Positions 1 through 6,134 are shown, counted from the first letter of the stretch. The stretch is 6,814 nucleotides of DNA from Methanobacteriota archaeon (GCA_023409695.1 JAEYQZ010000001.1:1-6814), one strand, 5' to 3'. Numbers and translations are program-made. The notes: generated by a model not told the origin, from the sequence alone.

Positions 1-53
1 GCAGCGAAAAATCGTAGATTTTTCTGTGCATCAAAAATTTAAGAATTTTTGAA
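1..53. repeat. End of a short-hairpin array (two units visible)
   Basis: Two imperfect palindromes stand side by side. The first has 8-bp arms at 6-13 and 17-24 around the loop GTA. The second has 8-bp arms at 32-39 and 44-51 around a 4-nt loop. Their centres are about 26 bp apart. Arm composition (A-rich left arm, T-rich right arm) and linkers of the GC/GCAT kind match the units of the large array at 3191-3644, so I assign both to one family. The array probably continues to the left of the window. It ends just where the reading frame of the membrane protein becomes protein-like. Confidence 0.75.
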
Positions 54-506
54 GCCCAGCAGTTATTTACACTTATCTTTGCCATCCATTTTACATTAAT
101 AATAGATAGAGTTAATAGAGCGTATAATCCTTATGACACATATAACGCCTGGAAAGGACAGTTACATTCAATTAGAAGGCTATTTTTATCCTGGTCCATT
201 ATGTATATATTACCACTTCTTAATTTTGCTGCATTCCTCATTATTTTAGGAATATACAATGTATCATTTGATCTTAATATAAATGGTGCTTTAAATATTG
301 TTTTAGTTGCTCTTTCTTCTTTCTTTGATTTTGGATATTATAGAATCTTTGAATCAATATTGTATTTATCTCCAAAAACATTTTATACAGATGAAGAGGT
401 TGATAAAATGTTAGATGATAACCGTAATGAATTTAGAGCACATTTTATACCTGGAATTTTATATGTTATTGCTAGTGCCATAATGATTTTCATTGTTATT
501 ATTTAA
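54..506 (+). pseudogene. Membrane protein of unknown function, probably lacking its 5' end
   Basis: The frame ending in TAA at 504-506 is open back to an in-frame TAG at 15-17, but the first ATG is at 201, and no GTG or TTG occurs in frame before it. The stretch before 201 reads like real protein: a hydrophobic segment (about 63-104), then a polar loop with YNPYDTYNAWKGQLHSIRR, leading into a second hydrophobic segment that spans the ATG. Two more hydrophobic segments lie at about residues 27-46 and 82-101 counted from ATG 201, giving about four membrane helices. An acidic loop (DEEVDKMLDD) separates the last two. The ATG at 201 has no Shine-Dalgarno site and would start inside a helix. I therefore infer that the original 5' end was replaced or displaced by the hairpin array at 1-53. 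A 101-aa product from 201 remains possible. The family is not recognised. Confidence 0.6.
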
Positions 507-865
507 AATAACCAGTTATACATTCTAAATTTTATTATAAGATAAATATCCTGTGAGATTAAAAATTAGATTGCCTAACAACCATTTAAATATTAAGTCA
601 ATTTGAAAAAAATAAATTATTCTTTAAATTAAAAAGAATATTATCTATTTTAGCCCTTAAACCAAATATATTCTCAAAAAAAAGCTATAAAACTTAACAA
701 TATGTAAATTAAATGTTAATTGCTGTTAAACTATCTAAAATTTACTACTTAAAATATTCACATAACAATAATTCCTCCCATAATAGGAAAAATCTAAATA
801 ATTCTTATGACAAATATTAGTACAACCAACAAAGTAGTCTAACATAGTCGTAGAGGTGAAACTAA
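507..865. other. AT-rich gap without a recognisable gene
   Basis: No convincing reading frame was found on either strand. A weak inverted repeat (ATTCTTT at 619-625, AAAGAAT at 633-639) followed by T-rich sequence could serve as a terminator for the upstream + strand gene. The hexamer TTAACA occurs inverted at 694-699 and as TGTTAA at 714-719 and 724-729, that is at 20- and 10-bp spacing; in sequence this AT-rich it may be chance. The last bases contain the ribosome binding site of the gene at 866. Confidence 0.5.
852..859 (+). promoter_or_regulatory. Shine-Dalgarno site of the 63-aa gene
   Basis: AGAGGTGA lies 6 nt before ATG 866 and matches the archaeal consensus GGAGGTGATC well. It is the main reason to accept this short frame as a real gene. 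Confidence 0.75.
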
Positions 866-1057
866 ATGGATGAAATTATTGATAGGGAAGTATCCAGTAA
901 ATTTTTAGATGATGCATATAAATGCAAACCAGATAATTTAGGACTTTTACTTCAAAAAATAGAATACGAAATCCAGAATAGAGATCATACAGACAGCATT
1001 CTCCTAAGGGCTAAAACAGTAGTAACCAGTAAAATTGCACTAATAAATAGTAAATAA
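866..1057 (+). CDS. Small protein (63 aa), paralogue of the 42-aa protein at 2518-2646
   Basis: This small soluble protein belongs to no family I recognise. A strong ribosome binding site precedes the ATG. The body (about residues 11-37) is predicted to be amphipathic helix, with no membrane segment and a single cysteine. Its centre, KFLDDAYKCKPDNLGLLLQK, aligns without gaps with the 42-aa protein encoded after response regulator 1. By hand count 12 of 27 positions are identical, including K, L, AY, CK, L, LL and two I. It stands alone, with gaps of about 360 bp before and 535 bp after. By association with its paralogue it may belong to the same signalling circuit, but that is inference. No convincing TATA box was found. 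Confidence 0.75.
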   Translation: MDEIIDREVSSKFLDDAYKCKPDNLGLLLQKIEYEIQNRDHTDSILLRAKTVVTSKIALINSK

Positions 1058-1592
1058 TACTTTTAATAGATTTAGGATTTATATTTACCATTTTGTATTA
1101 ATATCGCTTGTCTTACTCCTAAAATTTATTAAGCCCAAAATATGCATTAAATTTCAATATTATCCAATTTAGAAACTTTAATTGATTCTATTTAATTTTC
1201 AGTTAAACTAAGTTAGTCAGCATAATATCTATTTTTTAATTTATTTCATTTATAGCAGAATTGAATGAAAACTAACCAGTCACACCTAATCTTATAAATT
1301 AACAGTTTAATTACAATTTATTTTATATGTTTAAAATAACTAAGAGCATAATTTATCCATTAATTAACTTAATACTTAATTAAAACTATATCTGCTTCAA
1401 ATTCATGTACTATAATGCATAAATTAAGTTTAATAACAATTAATACCAAATGCTTTACTTTTTAAGGTAATACTAACTCATTTTTTTAATATTTAATATT
1501 ATAATCAAGTATTCTCCTTAAAATTTATTTTTTTAAATTATATAGATGTAAAACTCCATCATATTTATATTAGTTATTTCAAACAATTTAGC
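1058..1592. other. 535-bp AT-rich gap, no gene seen
   Basis: No frame with a usable start and ribosome binding site was found on either strand. The stretch is rich in TTAA-type sequence, including two copies of TTAATTAA (1360-1367 and 1376-1383). The right end carries the putative promoter of the gene at 1593. A small non-coding RNA cannot be excluded, but I see no specific sign of one. Confidence 0.45.
1532..1545 (+). promoter_or_regulatory. Putative TATA box of the 131-aa gene
   Basis: An AT-rich stretch contains TTATATA (1538-1544), centred about 52 bp before ATG 1593. This is the same distance seen for the two response regulator genes. It predicts a transcript start near 1566 and a leader of about 27 nt. 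No transcript data are available. Confidence 0.4.
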
Positions 1593-1988
1593 ATGCCCGA
1601 GGTTGAAAAGAAAATAGTGAAGCCTAAAGAATATGAAAGAATGATTTCAAACTTAGATATAGAAAGCTTTGAATTAAAAACATCTTCTATTCTTGAAGCT
1701 AGAATGACTTTAATTGGTATAGAACGAATAGAAGAAAATTTGCTGGAAATAAGGCGGCAAGTTTCTGCAGATATGAGAGTAGTTAAATTAAAATATTTAA
1801 ATTATGATTACAACAAATCTTCTCTTTTAGGGTCAATCAAAAGAACCAAAGTTTCAACCAAACGAAAATCAGTGGATAAAAAATGTGATCGTGAACTTGG
1901 GCCCTACGAACAGGTATTATACATAATTGATGACTATCTTGAGCAGATAAAAGATGTCAAAGATTATATCGATAAAATTAAAGCATAG
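1593..1988 (+). CDS. Helical protein of unknown function (131 aa) with a basic centre
   Basis: I do not recognise this family. The sequence is highly charged and has no signal peptide, membrane segment or cysteine pair; its one cysteine is near residue 99. The N-terminal half (about 20-60) and the C-terminal part (about 105-131) look like long amphipathic, possibly coiled-coil helices. Between them lies a strongly basic stretch (SIKRTKVSTKRKSVDKK, about 81-97) that could bind nucleic acid or an acidic partner. ATG 1593 is the first in-frame start; the frame is open further upstream but has no start codon. No Shine-Dalgarno site precedes it, unlike its neighbours, so the transcript may use a short leader from the TATA-like site near 1541. 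It is monocistronic, with no close neighbour. Regular codon use and the length of the open frame make it a likely real gene. Confidence 0.7.
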   Translation: MPEVEKKIVKPKEYERMISNLDIESFELKTSSILEARMTLIGIERIEENLLEIRRQVSADMRVVKLKYLNYDYNKSSLLGSIKRTKVSTKRKSVDKKCDRELGPYEQVLYIIDDYLEQIKDVKDYIDKIKA

Positions 1989-2004
1989 CTCAAGATTAAA
2001 ACTA

Positions 2005-2034
2005 AATTTAAGTAATTATTTTTGAATTTAAATT
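2005..2034 (+). terminator. Weak terminator-like site after the 131-aa gene
   Basis: A 7-bp AT-only inverted repeat (AATTTAA at 2005-2011, TTAAATT at 2028-2034) flanks a run of five T (2019-2023), shortly after the stop at 1988. T-runs are typical archaeal termination signals, but the sequence is so AT-rich that this could be chance. Confidence 0.3.
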
Positions 2035-2188
2035 ATCCAGTGTTTAAATGGCAACATACTGTCTCATATAAAGATAATCAGCACTCCCTTTACTATTACT
2101 GAAACAAAGCCCAGTTGCTTTAAAAACATAATTACTTCTTTTTGAAATAAAATTGTAGGATCTACTAAAATAGAGATATTATGGTTCT

Positions 2189-2326
2189 TTAATGAATCCT
2201 TTTTGTTTTTCTCGGGTTATGGTCTTTTGACTGAGGGTATTCATTGTCACAATTTGAGCATTTATAACCATTGTTAGTATGCTTAAGATCTCCACCGCAT
2301 TTAGCACAAAATAAAGGATTAGACAT
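2189..2326 (-). CDS. Small zinc-ribbon protein (45 aa)
   Basis: The frame runs from ATG (2326-2324) to TAA (2191-2189). A near-ideal Shine-Dalgarno site, AAGGAGTGATC (2339-2329), ends two bases before the start. The protein begins MSNPLFCAKCGGDL and carries two CxxC pairs, Cys7/Cys10 and Cys23/Cys26, with a GG after the first pair and YKCSNC around the second. This is the classic rubredoxin-like zinc-ribbon layout, expected to bind one zinc ion. The tail after residue 31 is polar and basic (KDHNPRKTKRIH). Such mini zinc ribbons are common in methanogens, where they act as nucleic-acid or protein-binding modules; which applies here cannot be told. It lies about 190 bp downstream of the 42-aa gene on the same strand, beyond a putative terminator, so it probably has its own promoter. 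Confidence 0.85.
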   Translation of the reverse strand: MSNPLFCAKCGGDLKHTNNGYKCSNCDNEYPQSKDHNPRKTKRIH

Positions 2327-2393
2327 TTGATCACTCCTTATTTAGTTATAAAAATTTTTAGATAGGATACTCTAATCTAAATCAAACTTTATG

Positions 2394-2401
2394 GTATAAA
2401 C
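2394..2401 (-). promoter_or_regulatory. Possible TATA box of the zinc-ribbon gene
   Basis: On the - strand the sequence reads AAGTTTATACC here, about 70 bp before the ATG at 2326, predicting a leader of roughly 45 nt. It is the best TATA candidate in the gap. The spacing is longer than for the other genes, so confidence is low. Confidence 0.3.
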
Positions 2402-2473
2402 TTCATTTAAAAGAAAATTTAATGCGTAGTCATTCTTACTATATGTTATAATATTATTTAAATTTTATTTATC

Positions 2474-2501
2474 AAAAATTGTATTATATTAAAATATAAT
2501 A
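2474..2501 (-). terminator. Terminator hairpin after the 42-aa gene
   Basis: A perfect 9-bp AT-only palindrome with a 2-nt loop (arms 2482-2490 and 2493-2501) is followed, in - strand direction, by a run of five T (2478-2474). It lies 17 bp after the stop of the 42-aa gene, in the position expected for the end of the transcript carrying response regulator 1 and the 42-aa gene. Pairing is A/T only, so the hairpin is weak; the T-run may matter more in an archaeon. Confidence 0.45.
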
Positions 2502-2517
2502 AATAGTTATTACTGTT

Positions 2518-2646
2518 TTATATGTGAGGGAGTGAACTTATGCTCACTATTTTTTTGATTGCAAGCCCTATTTCTCTTAACAAATGTTTTAAATCAGCAA
2601 GCTTGCATTCGTAAGCTTTATTTAATAACTTATGAGAATTAGTCAT
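2518..2646 (-). CDS. Small protein (42 aa) co-translated with response regulator 1
   Basis: The frame starts at ATG 2646-2644, only 13 bp after the regulator's stop codon, and ends with TAA (2520-2518). Its ribosome binding site (AAGGATTGAT) overlaps the regulator's stop codon, which points to one transcript and coupled translation. The first 32 residues look like an amphipathic helix: LLNKAYECKLADLKHLLREI is shared in outline with the 63-aa protein at 866-1057 (12 of 27 identical by hand count). The C-terminal ten residues are unrelated to it. There is one cysteine and no membrane segment. I do not recognise the family. Its position suggests it serves receiver 1, perhaps as a binding partner; that is inference. 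The similarity to an independently placed gene with a strong ribosome binding site is the best evidence that this frame is real. Confidence 0.7.
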   Translation of the reverse strand: MTNSHKLLNKAYECKLADLKHLLREIGLAIKKIVSISSLPHI

Positions 2647-2659
2647 TTCATATCAATCC

Positions 2660-3115
2660 TTAATCTCGTTTACAGTTTGGACATGTAGGCAATATGGCTT
2701 TTTTAAACCAAAAATCCTCAAAACTGCATATAAGTTCATCAAATTCATCAAAATCAGTAGGTTTAGTTACATAAGCATTTGCATAACATCTATATGAGTT
2801 ACATATATCATCTTCATCTCGAGAAGTTGTTAAGACAATTATAGGAATTAATTTTAACTTATCATCCTGTTTAACTTCTTTAAGCACTTCACGACCACTT
2901 TTTTTAGGTAAATTCAGATCTAATATAATTAAATTAGGCCTTTTACTATCCTTGTACTTTCCTGTTTTATACAAATATTCCATTGCATCCATACCATTTT
3001 CAACCGTATTAACTTCATTTTTAATAGTAAAACCACCGCATGCTTCTTTTATTAAGCGAGCATCAGCTGGATTATCTTCTACTAACAGCACATTAACTAC
3101 TTCTTTATTATTCAA
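2660..3115 (-). CDS. Response regulator 1, single receiver domain, Rcp1-like (151 aa)
   Basis: This CheY-fold receiver accepts a phosphoryl group from a histidine kinase, most likely the four-PAS kinase at 3631-5931. Counting from the TTG start, the acidic pair is Glu13-Asp14 (LLVEDNPAD), the phosphorylated Asp is 66 (ILDLNLP), the switch Thr is 96/97 (LTTS), and Lys118 stands in the TKPTDF motif. No output domain follows; the protein ends with the tail FEDFWFKKAILP typical of Rcp1-like receivers, then a CPNC motif (Cys145, Cys148). I chose TTG at 3115-3113 over ATG at 3127. GGTGAT at 3125-3120 is a good ribosome binding site 4 nt before TTG, and the N-terminus then matches the length of response regulator 2 exactly, whereas ATG 3127 overlaps that site. 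The two receivers align without gaps at about 62% identity by hand count. The 42-aa gene follows 13 bp downstream. Confidence 0.92.
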   Translation of the reverse strand: MNNKEVVNVLLVEDNPADARLIKEACGGFTIKNEVNTVENGMDAMEYLYKTGKYKDSKRPNLIILDLNLPKKSGREVLKEVKQDDKLKLIPIIVLTTSRDEDDICNSYRCYANAYVTKPTDFDEFDELICSFEDFWFKKAILPTCPNCKRD

Positions 3116-3119
3116 AAAA

Positions 3120-3125
3120 ATCACC
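3120..3125 (-). promoter_or_regulatory. Shine-Dalgarno site that sets the TTG start of response regulator 1
   Basis: GGTGAT on the - strand lies 4 nt before TTG 3115. It overlaps the in-frame ATG at 3127-3125, so an ATG start would leave the gene without a ribosome binding site. The same GGTGAT/TTG arrangement occurs before response regulator 2. Confidence 0.65.
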
Positions 3126-3160
3126 ATATATTTATTACTATTAACTTCATTAATATTAAA

Positions 3161-3169
3161 TTATATGAT
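3161..3169 (-). promoter_or_regulatory. Putative TATA box of response regulator 1
   Basis: The - strand reads ATCATATAA, centred about 50 bp before the TTG start. This predicts a transcript start near 3138 and a leader of about 22 nt that would still contain the GGTGAT site. The hairpin array begins about 20 bp upstream of this box, so the regulator probably has its own promoter, separate from the kinase gene. Confidence 0.45.
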
Positions 3170-3190
3170 ATTAATAGCATAAATTGGAGA

Positions 3191-3644
3191 AAAAATCCAT
3201 GATTTTTACATGCACCAAACACGAAGCCCTCAAACGCAAAGCATTTGGGGCTCTCGAATGCATAGCATTCGGAGCATCGAAATTATAAATTTCGAATGCC
3301 ACGAAACCAGAGGTTTCGTACGGCCCTCGAAATCTTTGATTTCCTTCAACGTCAAAATCAAAGATTTTTGTGCATTCAAAAACCGGGGGTTTTTGAAAGA
3401 TTTTGACAGTGTTTGAGTGCTGCAAAATTTACAGTTTTGGCAACCGTCGAAAATTCTTTGAATTTTCGGGGCATCAAAAATTCCTTGAATTTTAAAATAC
3501 CGTCAAAAAATCCCTGATTTTTTGGGTATCCCAATCATAGATTGGGAAGCATTCGAAAATCGTAAATTTTCGATGCGTCAAACACTAGTGTTTGACAGCT
3601 GACAAAATTTTCTATTTTGTCGTGCCAAAACTACAGTTTTGGCA
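3191..3644. repeat. Array of about 17 short imperfect palindromes (hairpins), period about 24 bp
   Basis: Successive inverted repeats with 6-10 bp arms and mostly 3-nt loops fill this whole stretch. Examples are CGAATGC/GCATTCG at 3255-3271 (loop ATA), ACGAAACC/GGTTTCGT at 3301-3319, a 10-bp stem at 3375-3397 (loop GGG), CGAAAATTC/GAATTTTCG at 3448-3468, a 9-bp stem at 3504-3524, CCCAATC/GATTGGG at 3530-3546, a 20-nt perfect palindrome at 3577-3596, and a 10-bp stem at 3623-3644. Centres are mostly 22-29 bp apart; units near 3214 and 3400 seem decayed. Stem sequences differ, yet pairing is kept. The general pattern is an arm beginning CRAAA, a 3-nt loop, an arm ending TTTYG, and short linkers such as GCAT or CCGT. 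The array fills the gap between the kinase and response regulator 1 and overlaps the kinase's last codons. Open frames of 68-84 codons on both strands inside it come from the repeat pattern and are not genes. Confidence 0.9.
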
Positions 3645-5931
3645 ATGTGAAATAAAAAGTAGAACCTTTATCTAACTCTGATTCAACCCAAATTTGACCA
3701 CCATGACGATCTATTATTCTTTTAACTATTGCTAATCCTATTCCTGCACCTTGATACTCACCAATTGAATGTAAACGTTTGAAAACTTCAAAAATTTTGT
3801 CACTATACTGCTCTTCTAATCCTATTCCATTATCACTGACTGAAAAAACATGTTCATTGTCGTTTCTTTTGGCTGAAATATGGATTTTAGGTTGTATTCC
3901 TTTCCTACGGAATTTTATTCCATTTCCTATTAAATTCTGTAATACACGTATAATCTGATCCTCATCTGCAAAAATTACCGGAAGTGGATCAACAGTAATT
4001 TCAGCATTAACTTCAGCAATTGCAGTTCCTAAATTACTTAAAGCATAATTCAAAGCGATTTCAGCCTGAAATTCTTTAAATTCATGCCCTTTTGTTCCAA
4101 CACGAGAGTAATCAAGTAAGCCTTGAATCATCTCTTTCATTCTGGAAGCTCCATCAACCATAAAATCAATGAATTCATCAGCATCAGGATCTAATTTACC
4201 TTTATAACGCCTTTCAATAAGTTGGGCAAAACTGGCAATTGTACGCAGTGGTTCTTGCAAGTCATGGCTTGTTATATATGCAAAGCTTTGTAATTCTTCA
4301 TTAGACCTTTCCAATTCATTTATTGTTTCTTTTAATTTTTCTTCAGCTTGTTTCCTTCCAGTAATGTCATAACCTATTGAAAGTATCCTTTTTTCTCCGC
4401 CAAACTCCATAAAATCAATTGTATATAACACTATTCGTTTTTCTCCAGTATTAGTTCGAATTTCTACCTCTTTATTACGAATAGAACCTTCATCACTCAA
4501 TTTTTTTAATAATTCCTCTCGCTGTTTAACAGTAAGGACATCAAAATCCCTATTTTTATGCCCGATTAACTTATCTCGACTATATCCAGTTAAATCAGTA
4601 TAAGCATCATTCAATTCAATTATTTCCCCATATAAATCAGATATTACCATTGCTGCAGAATTAGAATAAAAAGCCTTTGAAAACTTCTCTTCACTATCCC
4701 TTAAAGCTTCTTCAGACTTTTTACGTTCTGTAATATCGCGAGAAATTGAAAGAACAATATTCTTTCCTCTTAACTTAAAAAGAGTAGTATTAAGTTCAAC
4801 AGGTATTTGCCTTCCATCCTTAGTTACCTGAATATTTTCAGATATGGCATATCCTTTCTCAAGCATCACAGAGATATTCTTAAATATAGATGAATGATCT
4901 GAGTATATGTCCAAAGGTGTCATATTCAATAATTCATCCTTAGTATAACCTAATCTTTCAGTTGCAGCCTTATTTACCTCAATATAACTACCAATAGTAT
5001 CATCATCATTTAATTCTGTTAAACTAAGACTATCCGTTGCTTGATCGAATAATTTGTGAAATTTTATCTCGCTTTCTTTTAAGGCTTTTTCGGCTTCTTT
5101 ACGTTCTGTAATATCTTCACAAACTGTATAAATGACGATATTTCCTTCAGATTCTTTTACTGCCCGTGCTGTTTCCTTTACCCATAATATACTACTATCT
5201 TTGCGAACTTTACGTAGTTCCCAATGAAAAACTTGTCCTCTATTTTCTAAAATGTTTTTTAAGTTTTGTGTTGCTAATTCCCTATCTTTCACGTAAAATA
5301 ATGTTGATATTAAGGGTTTACCAATTAATTCATGAATATTATATCCCAACTCTTCCGCTCCAAAACTATTTACAGATAAAATCCTAAATTCAGCATCTAC
5401 AGTGAAATACATTGAAGGATTATCATCATACAATGCTCGGAATTTTTCCTCACTTTCTTTTAAGGATTCATAAGCTTTTTCTAAGTCTCTTGTTCTTTTT
5501 TTCACTTGTTTTTCTAAATTATTACTTGTTTCTTTTAATTCTTTTTCTATTCTTTTACGTTCGGTTATATCCACTCTGAGCACTGCAAAAAGATTATTGT
5601 GCATATCAAAACCAGAAACAAGAAAATATTTATCTGTAGGTGCATAATAAACTTCAAAACGTCTCTTTTCACCTGTTGAATGCAATCTATTAATAGCAAT
5701 AAGATGAGGCTGTATAAAGTCTGAACCAAAAATGTCTATCGCACTTTTACCAATAACCTCTTCAGAATTTAAATTCATAGTTTCAACTGTTACAGGATTC
5801 ATATATTCAAGAATACCATCAATTACTTTGCCCTTATCATTAAAAATTAGTTTATAAACTGATATGCCTTCAAACATATTGTCAAATATTTTATATTCAT
5901 CTGCAGCGATGAATTTATAAGATTTTTCCAT
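3631..5931 (-). CDS. Cytoplasmic sensor histidine kinase with four PAS domains (766 aa)
   Basis: This kinase senses a signal through PAS domains, autophosphorylates on histidine and passes the phosphoryl group to receivers, probably the two encoded beside it. PAS-like domains lie at about 10-125, 160-280, 288-405 and 412-528, each closed by a DITERK-type PAC end (DITGRK in the last). A charged coiled segment (about 126-160) joins the first two. The HisKA domain (about 545-612) has the H-box SHDLQEPLR with His556, of the Cph1-like type that pairs with Rcp1-like receivers. The ATPase domain shows the N-box QNLIGNGIKFR (Asn670; Gly671 where Ala is usual), G1 DNGIG (700-704), F-box EVFKRLH and G2 GAGIGLAI (728-735). 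There is no signal peptide, membrane helix, receiver or output domain. ATG 5931 follows GGAAGATGAT by 4 nt. The last codons and TAG stop lie within the final hairpin of the array. The ligand is unknown. Confidence 0.95.
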   Translation of the reverse strand: MEKSYKFIAADEYKIFDNMFEGISVYKLIFNDKGKVIDGILEYMNPVTVETMNLNSEEVIGKSAIDIFGSDFIQPHLIAINRLHSTGEKRRFEVYYAPTDKYFLVSGFDMHNNLFAVLRVDITERKRIEKELKETSNNLEKQVKKRTRDLEKAYESLKESEEKFRALYDDNPSMYFTVDAEFRILSVNSFGAEELGYNIHELIGKPLISTLFYVKDRELATQNLKNILENRGQVFHWELRKVRKDSSILWVKETARAVKESEGNIVIYTVCEDITERKEAEKALKESEIKFHKLFDQATDSLSLTELNDDDTIGSYIEVNKAATERLGYTKDELLNMTPLDIYSDHSSIFKNISVMLEKGYAISENIQVTKDGRQIPVELNTTLFKLRGKNIVLSISRDITERKKSEEALRDSEEKFSKAFYSNSAAMVISDLYGEIIELNDAYTDLTGYSRDKLIGHKNRDFDVLTVKQREELLKKLSDEGSIRNKEVEIRTNTGEKRIVLYTIDFMEFGGEKRILSIGYDITGRKQAEEKLKETINELERSNEELQSFAYITSHDLQEPLRTIASFAQLIERRYKGKLDPDADEFIDFMVDGASRMKEMIQGLLDYSRVGTKGHEFKEFQAEIALNYALSNLGTAIAEVNAEITVDPLPVIFADEDQIIRVLQNLIGNGIKFRRKGIQPKIHISAKRNDNEHVFSVSDNGIGLEEQYSDKIFEVFKRLHSIGEYQGAGIGLAIVKRIIDRHGGQIWVESELDKGSTFYFTLPKL

Positions 5932-5935
5932 TTAT

Positions 5936-5945
5936 ATCATCTTCC
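5936..5945 (-). promoter_or_regulatory. Shine-Dalgarno site of the kinase gene
   Basis: GGAAGATGAT, close to the consensus GGAGGTGAT, ends 4 nt before ATG 5931 and fixes the start. An upstream ATG at 5947 is out of frame. Confidence 0.65.
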
Positions 5946-5980
5946 ATACAGATATAAACCCCTATTTAATATTTAAGGTC

Positions 5981-5993
5981 TTTTTAATATAAA
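5981..5993 (-). promoter_or_regulatory. Putative TATA box of the kinase gene
   Basis: The - strand reads TTTATATTAAAAA, centred about 57 bp before the ATG, which predicts a leader of about 30 nt. With 243 bp and a terminator-like T-run between response regulator 2 and the kinase, separate transcription of the kinase is plausible. A second TATA-like site at 5950-5958 is too close to the start for a leader that includes the ribosome binding site. Confidence 0.4.
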
Positions 5994-6134
5994 CAGAATA
6001 AAAATATTTTTAATTTTAAATGAAATAATTTTTACTATGATTCTCGTAAACCAACTATTTTTTTAATTTAATTATTTTATTTAGAATACTTGTTTTGCAC
6101 CTGTAATCAAATTTAAAATTCTGCAAGGGACCAC

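Noticed and set aside
2064..2216. 50-codon open stretch on the - strand downstream of and overlapping the zinc-ribbon gene, with a protein-like part (HNISILVDPTILF)
   Set aside because: It has no start codon before an internal ATG at 2129, no ribosome binding site and no recognisable motif. It might be a gene remnant but is too short to support.
2540..2614. 24-codon + strand frame preceded by GAGGGAGTGA
   Set aside because: The ribosome-binding-site-like bases are explained by codons of the 42-aa gene on the other strand, which has a homologue in the window. The frame itself is very short.
2952..3182. 76-codon frame on the + strand
   Set aside because: It lies antisense within response regulator 1, whose motifs are complete; no ribosome binding site.
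3171..3425. Open frames of 84 codons (- strand, 3171-3425) and 68 codons (+ strand, 3210-3416) within the hairpin array
   Set aside because: They overlap on opposite strands, have no ribosome binding site, and follow the 24-bp (8-codon) rhythm of the palindromes. They are by-products of the repeat.
3191..3644. CRISPR array
   Set aside because: The spacing is regular, but no constant direct repeat exists; each unit is its own palindrome with a different stem sequence.
3191..3644. Insertion sequence or MITE
   Set aside because: No long terminal inverted repeats, target-site duplication or transposase were found; the array is made of many small dyads rather than one element.
5166..5387. 73-codon frame on the + strand
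   Set aside because: Antisense to the second PAS domain of the kinase, with no start signal.
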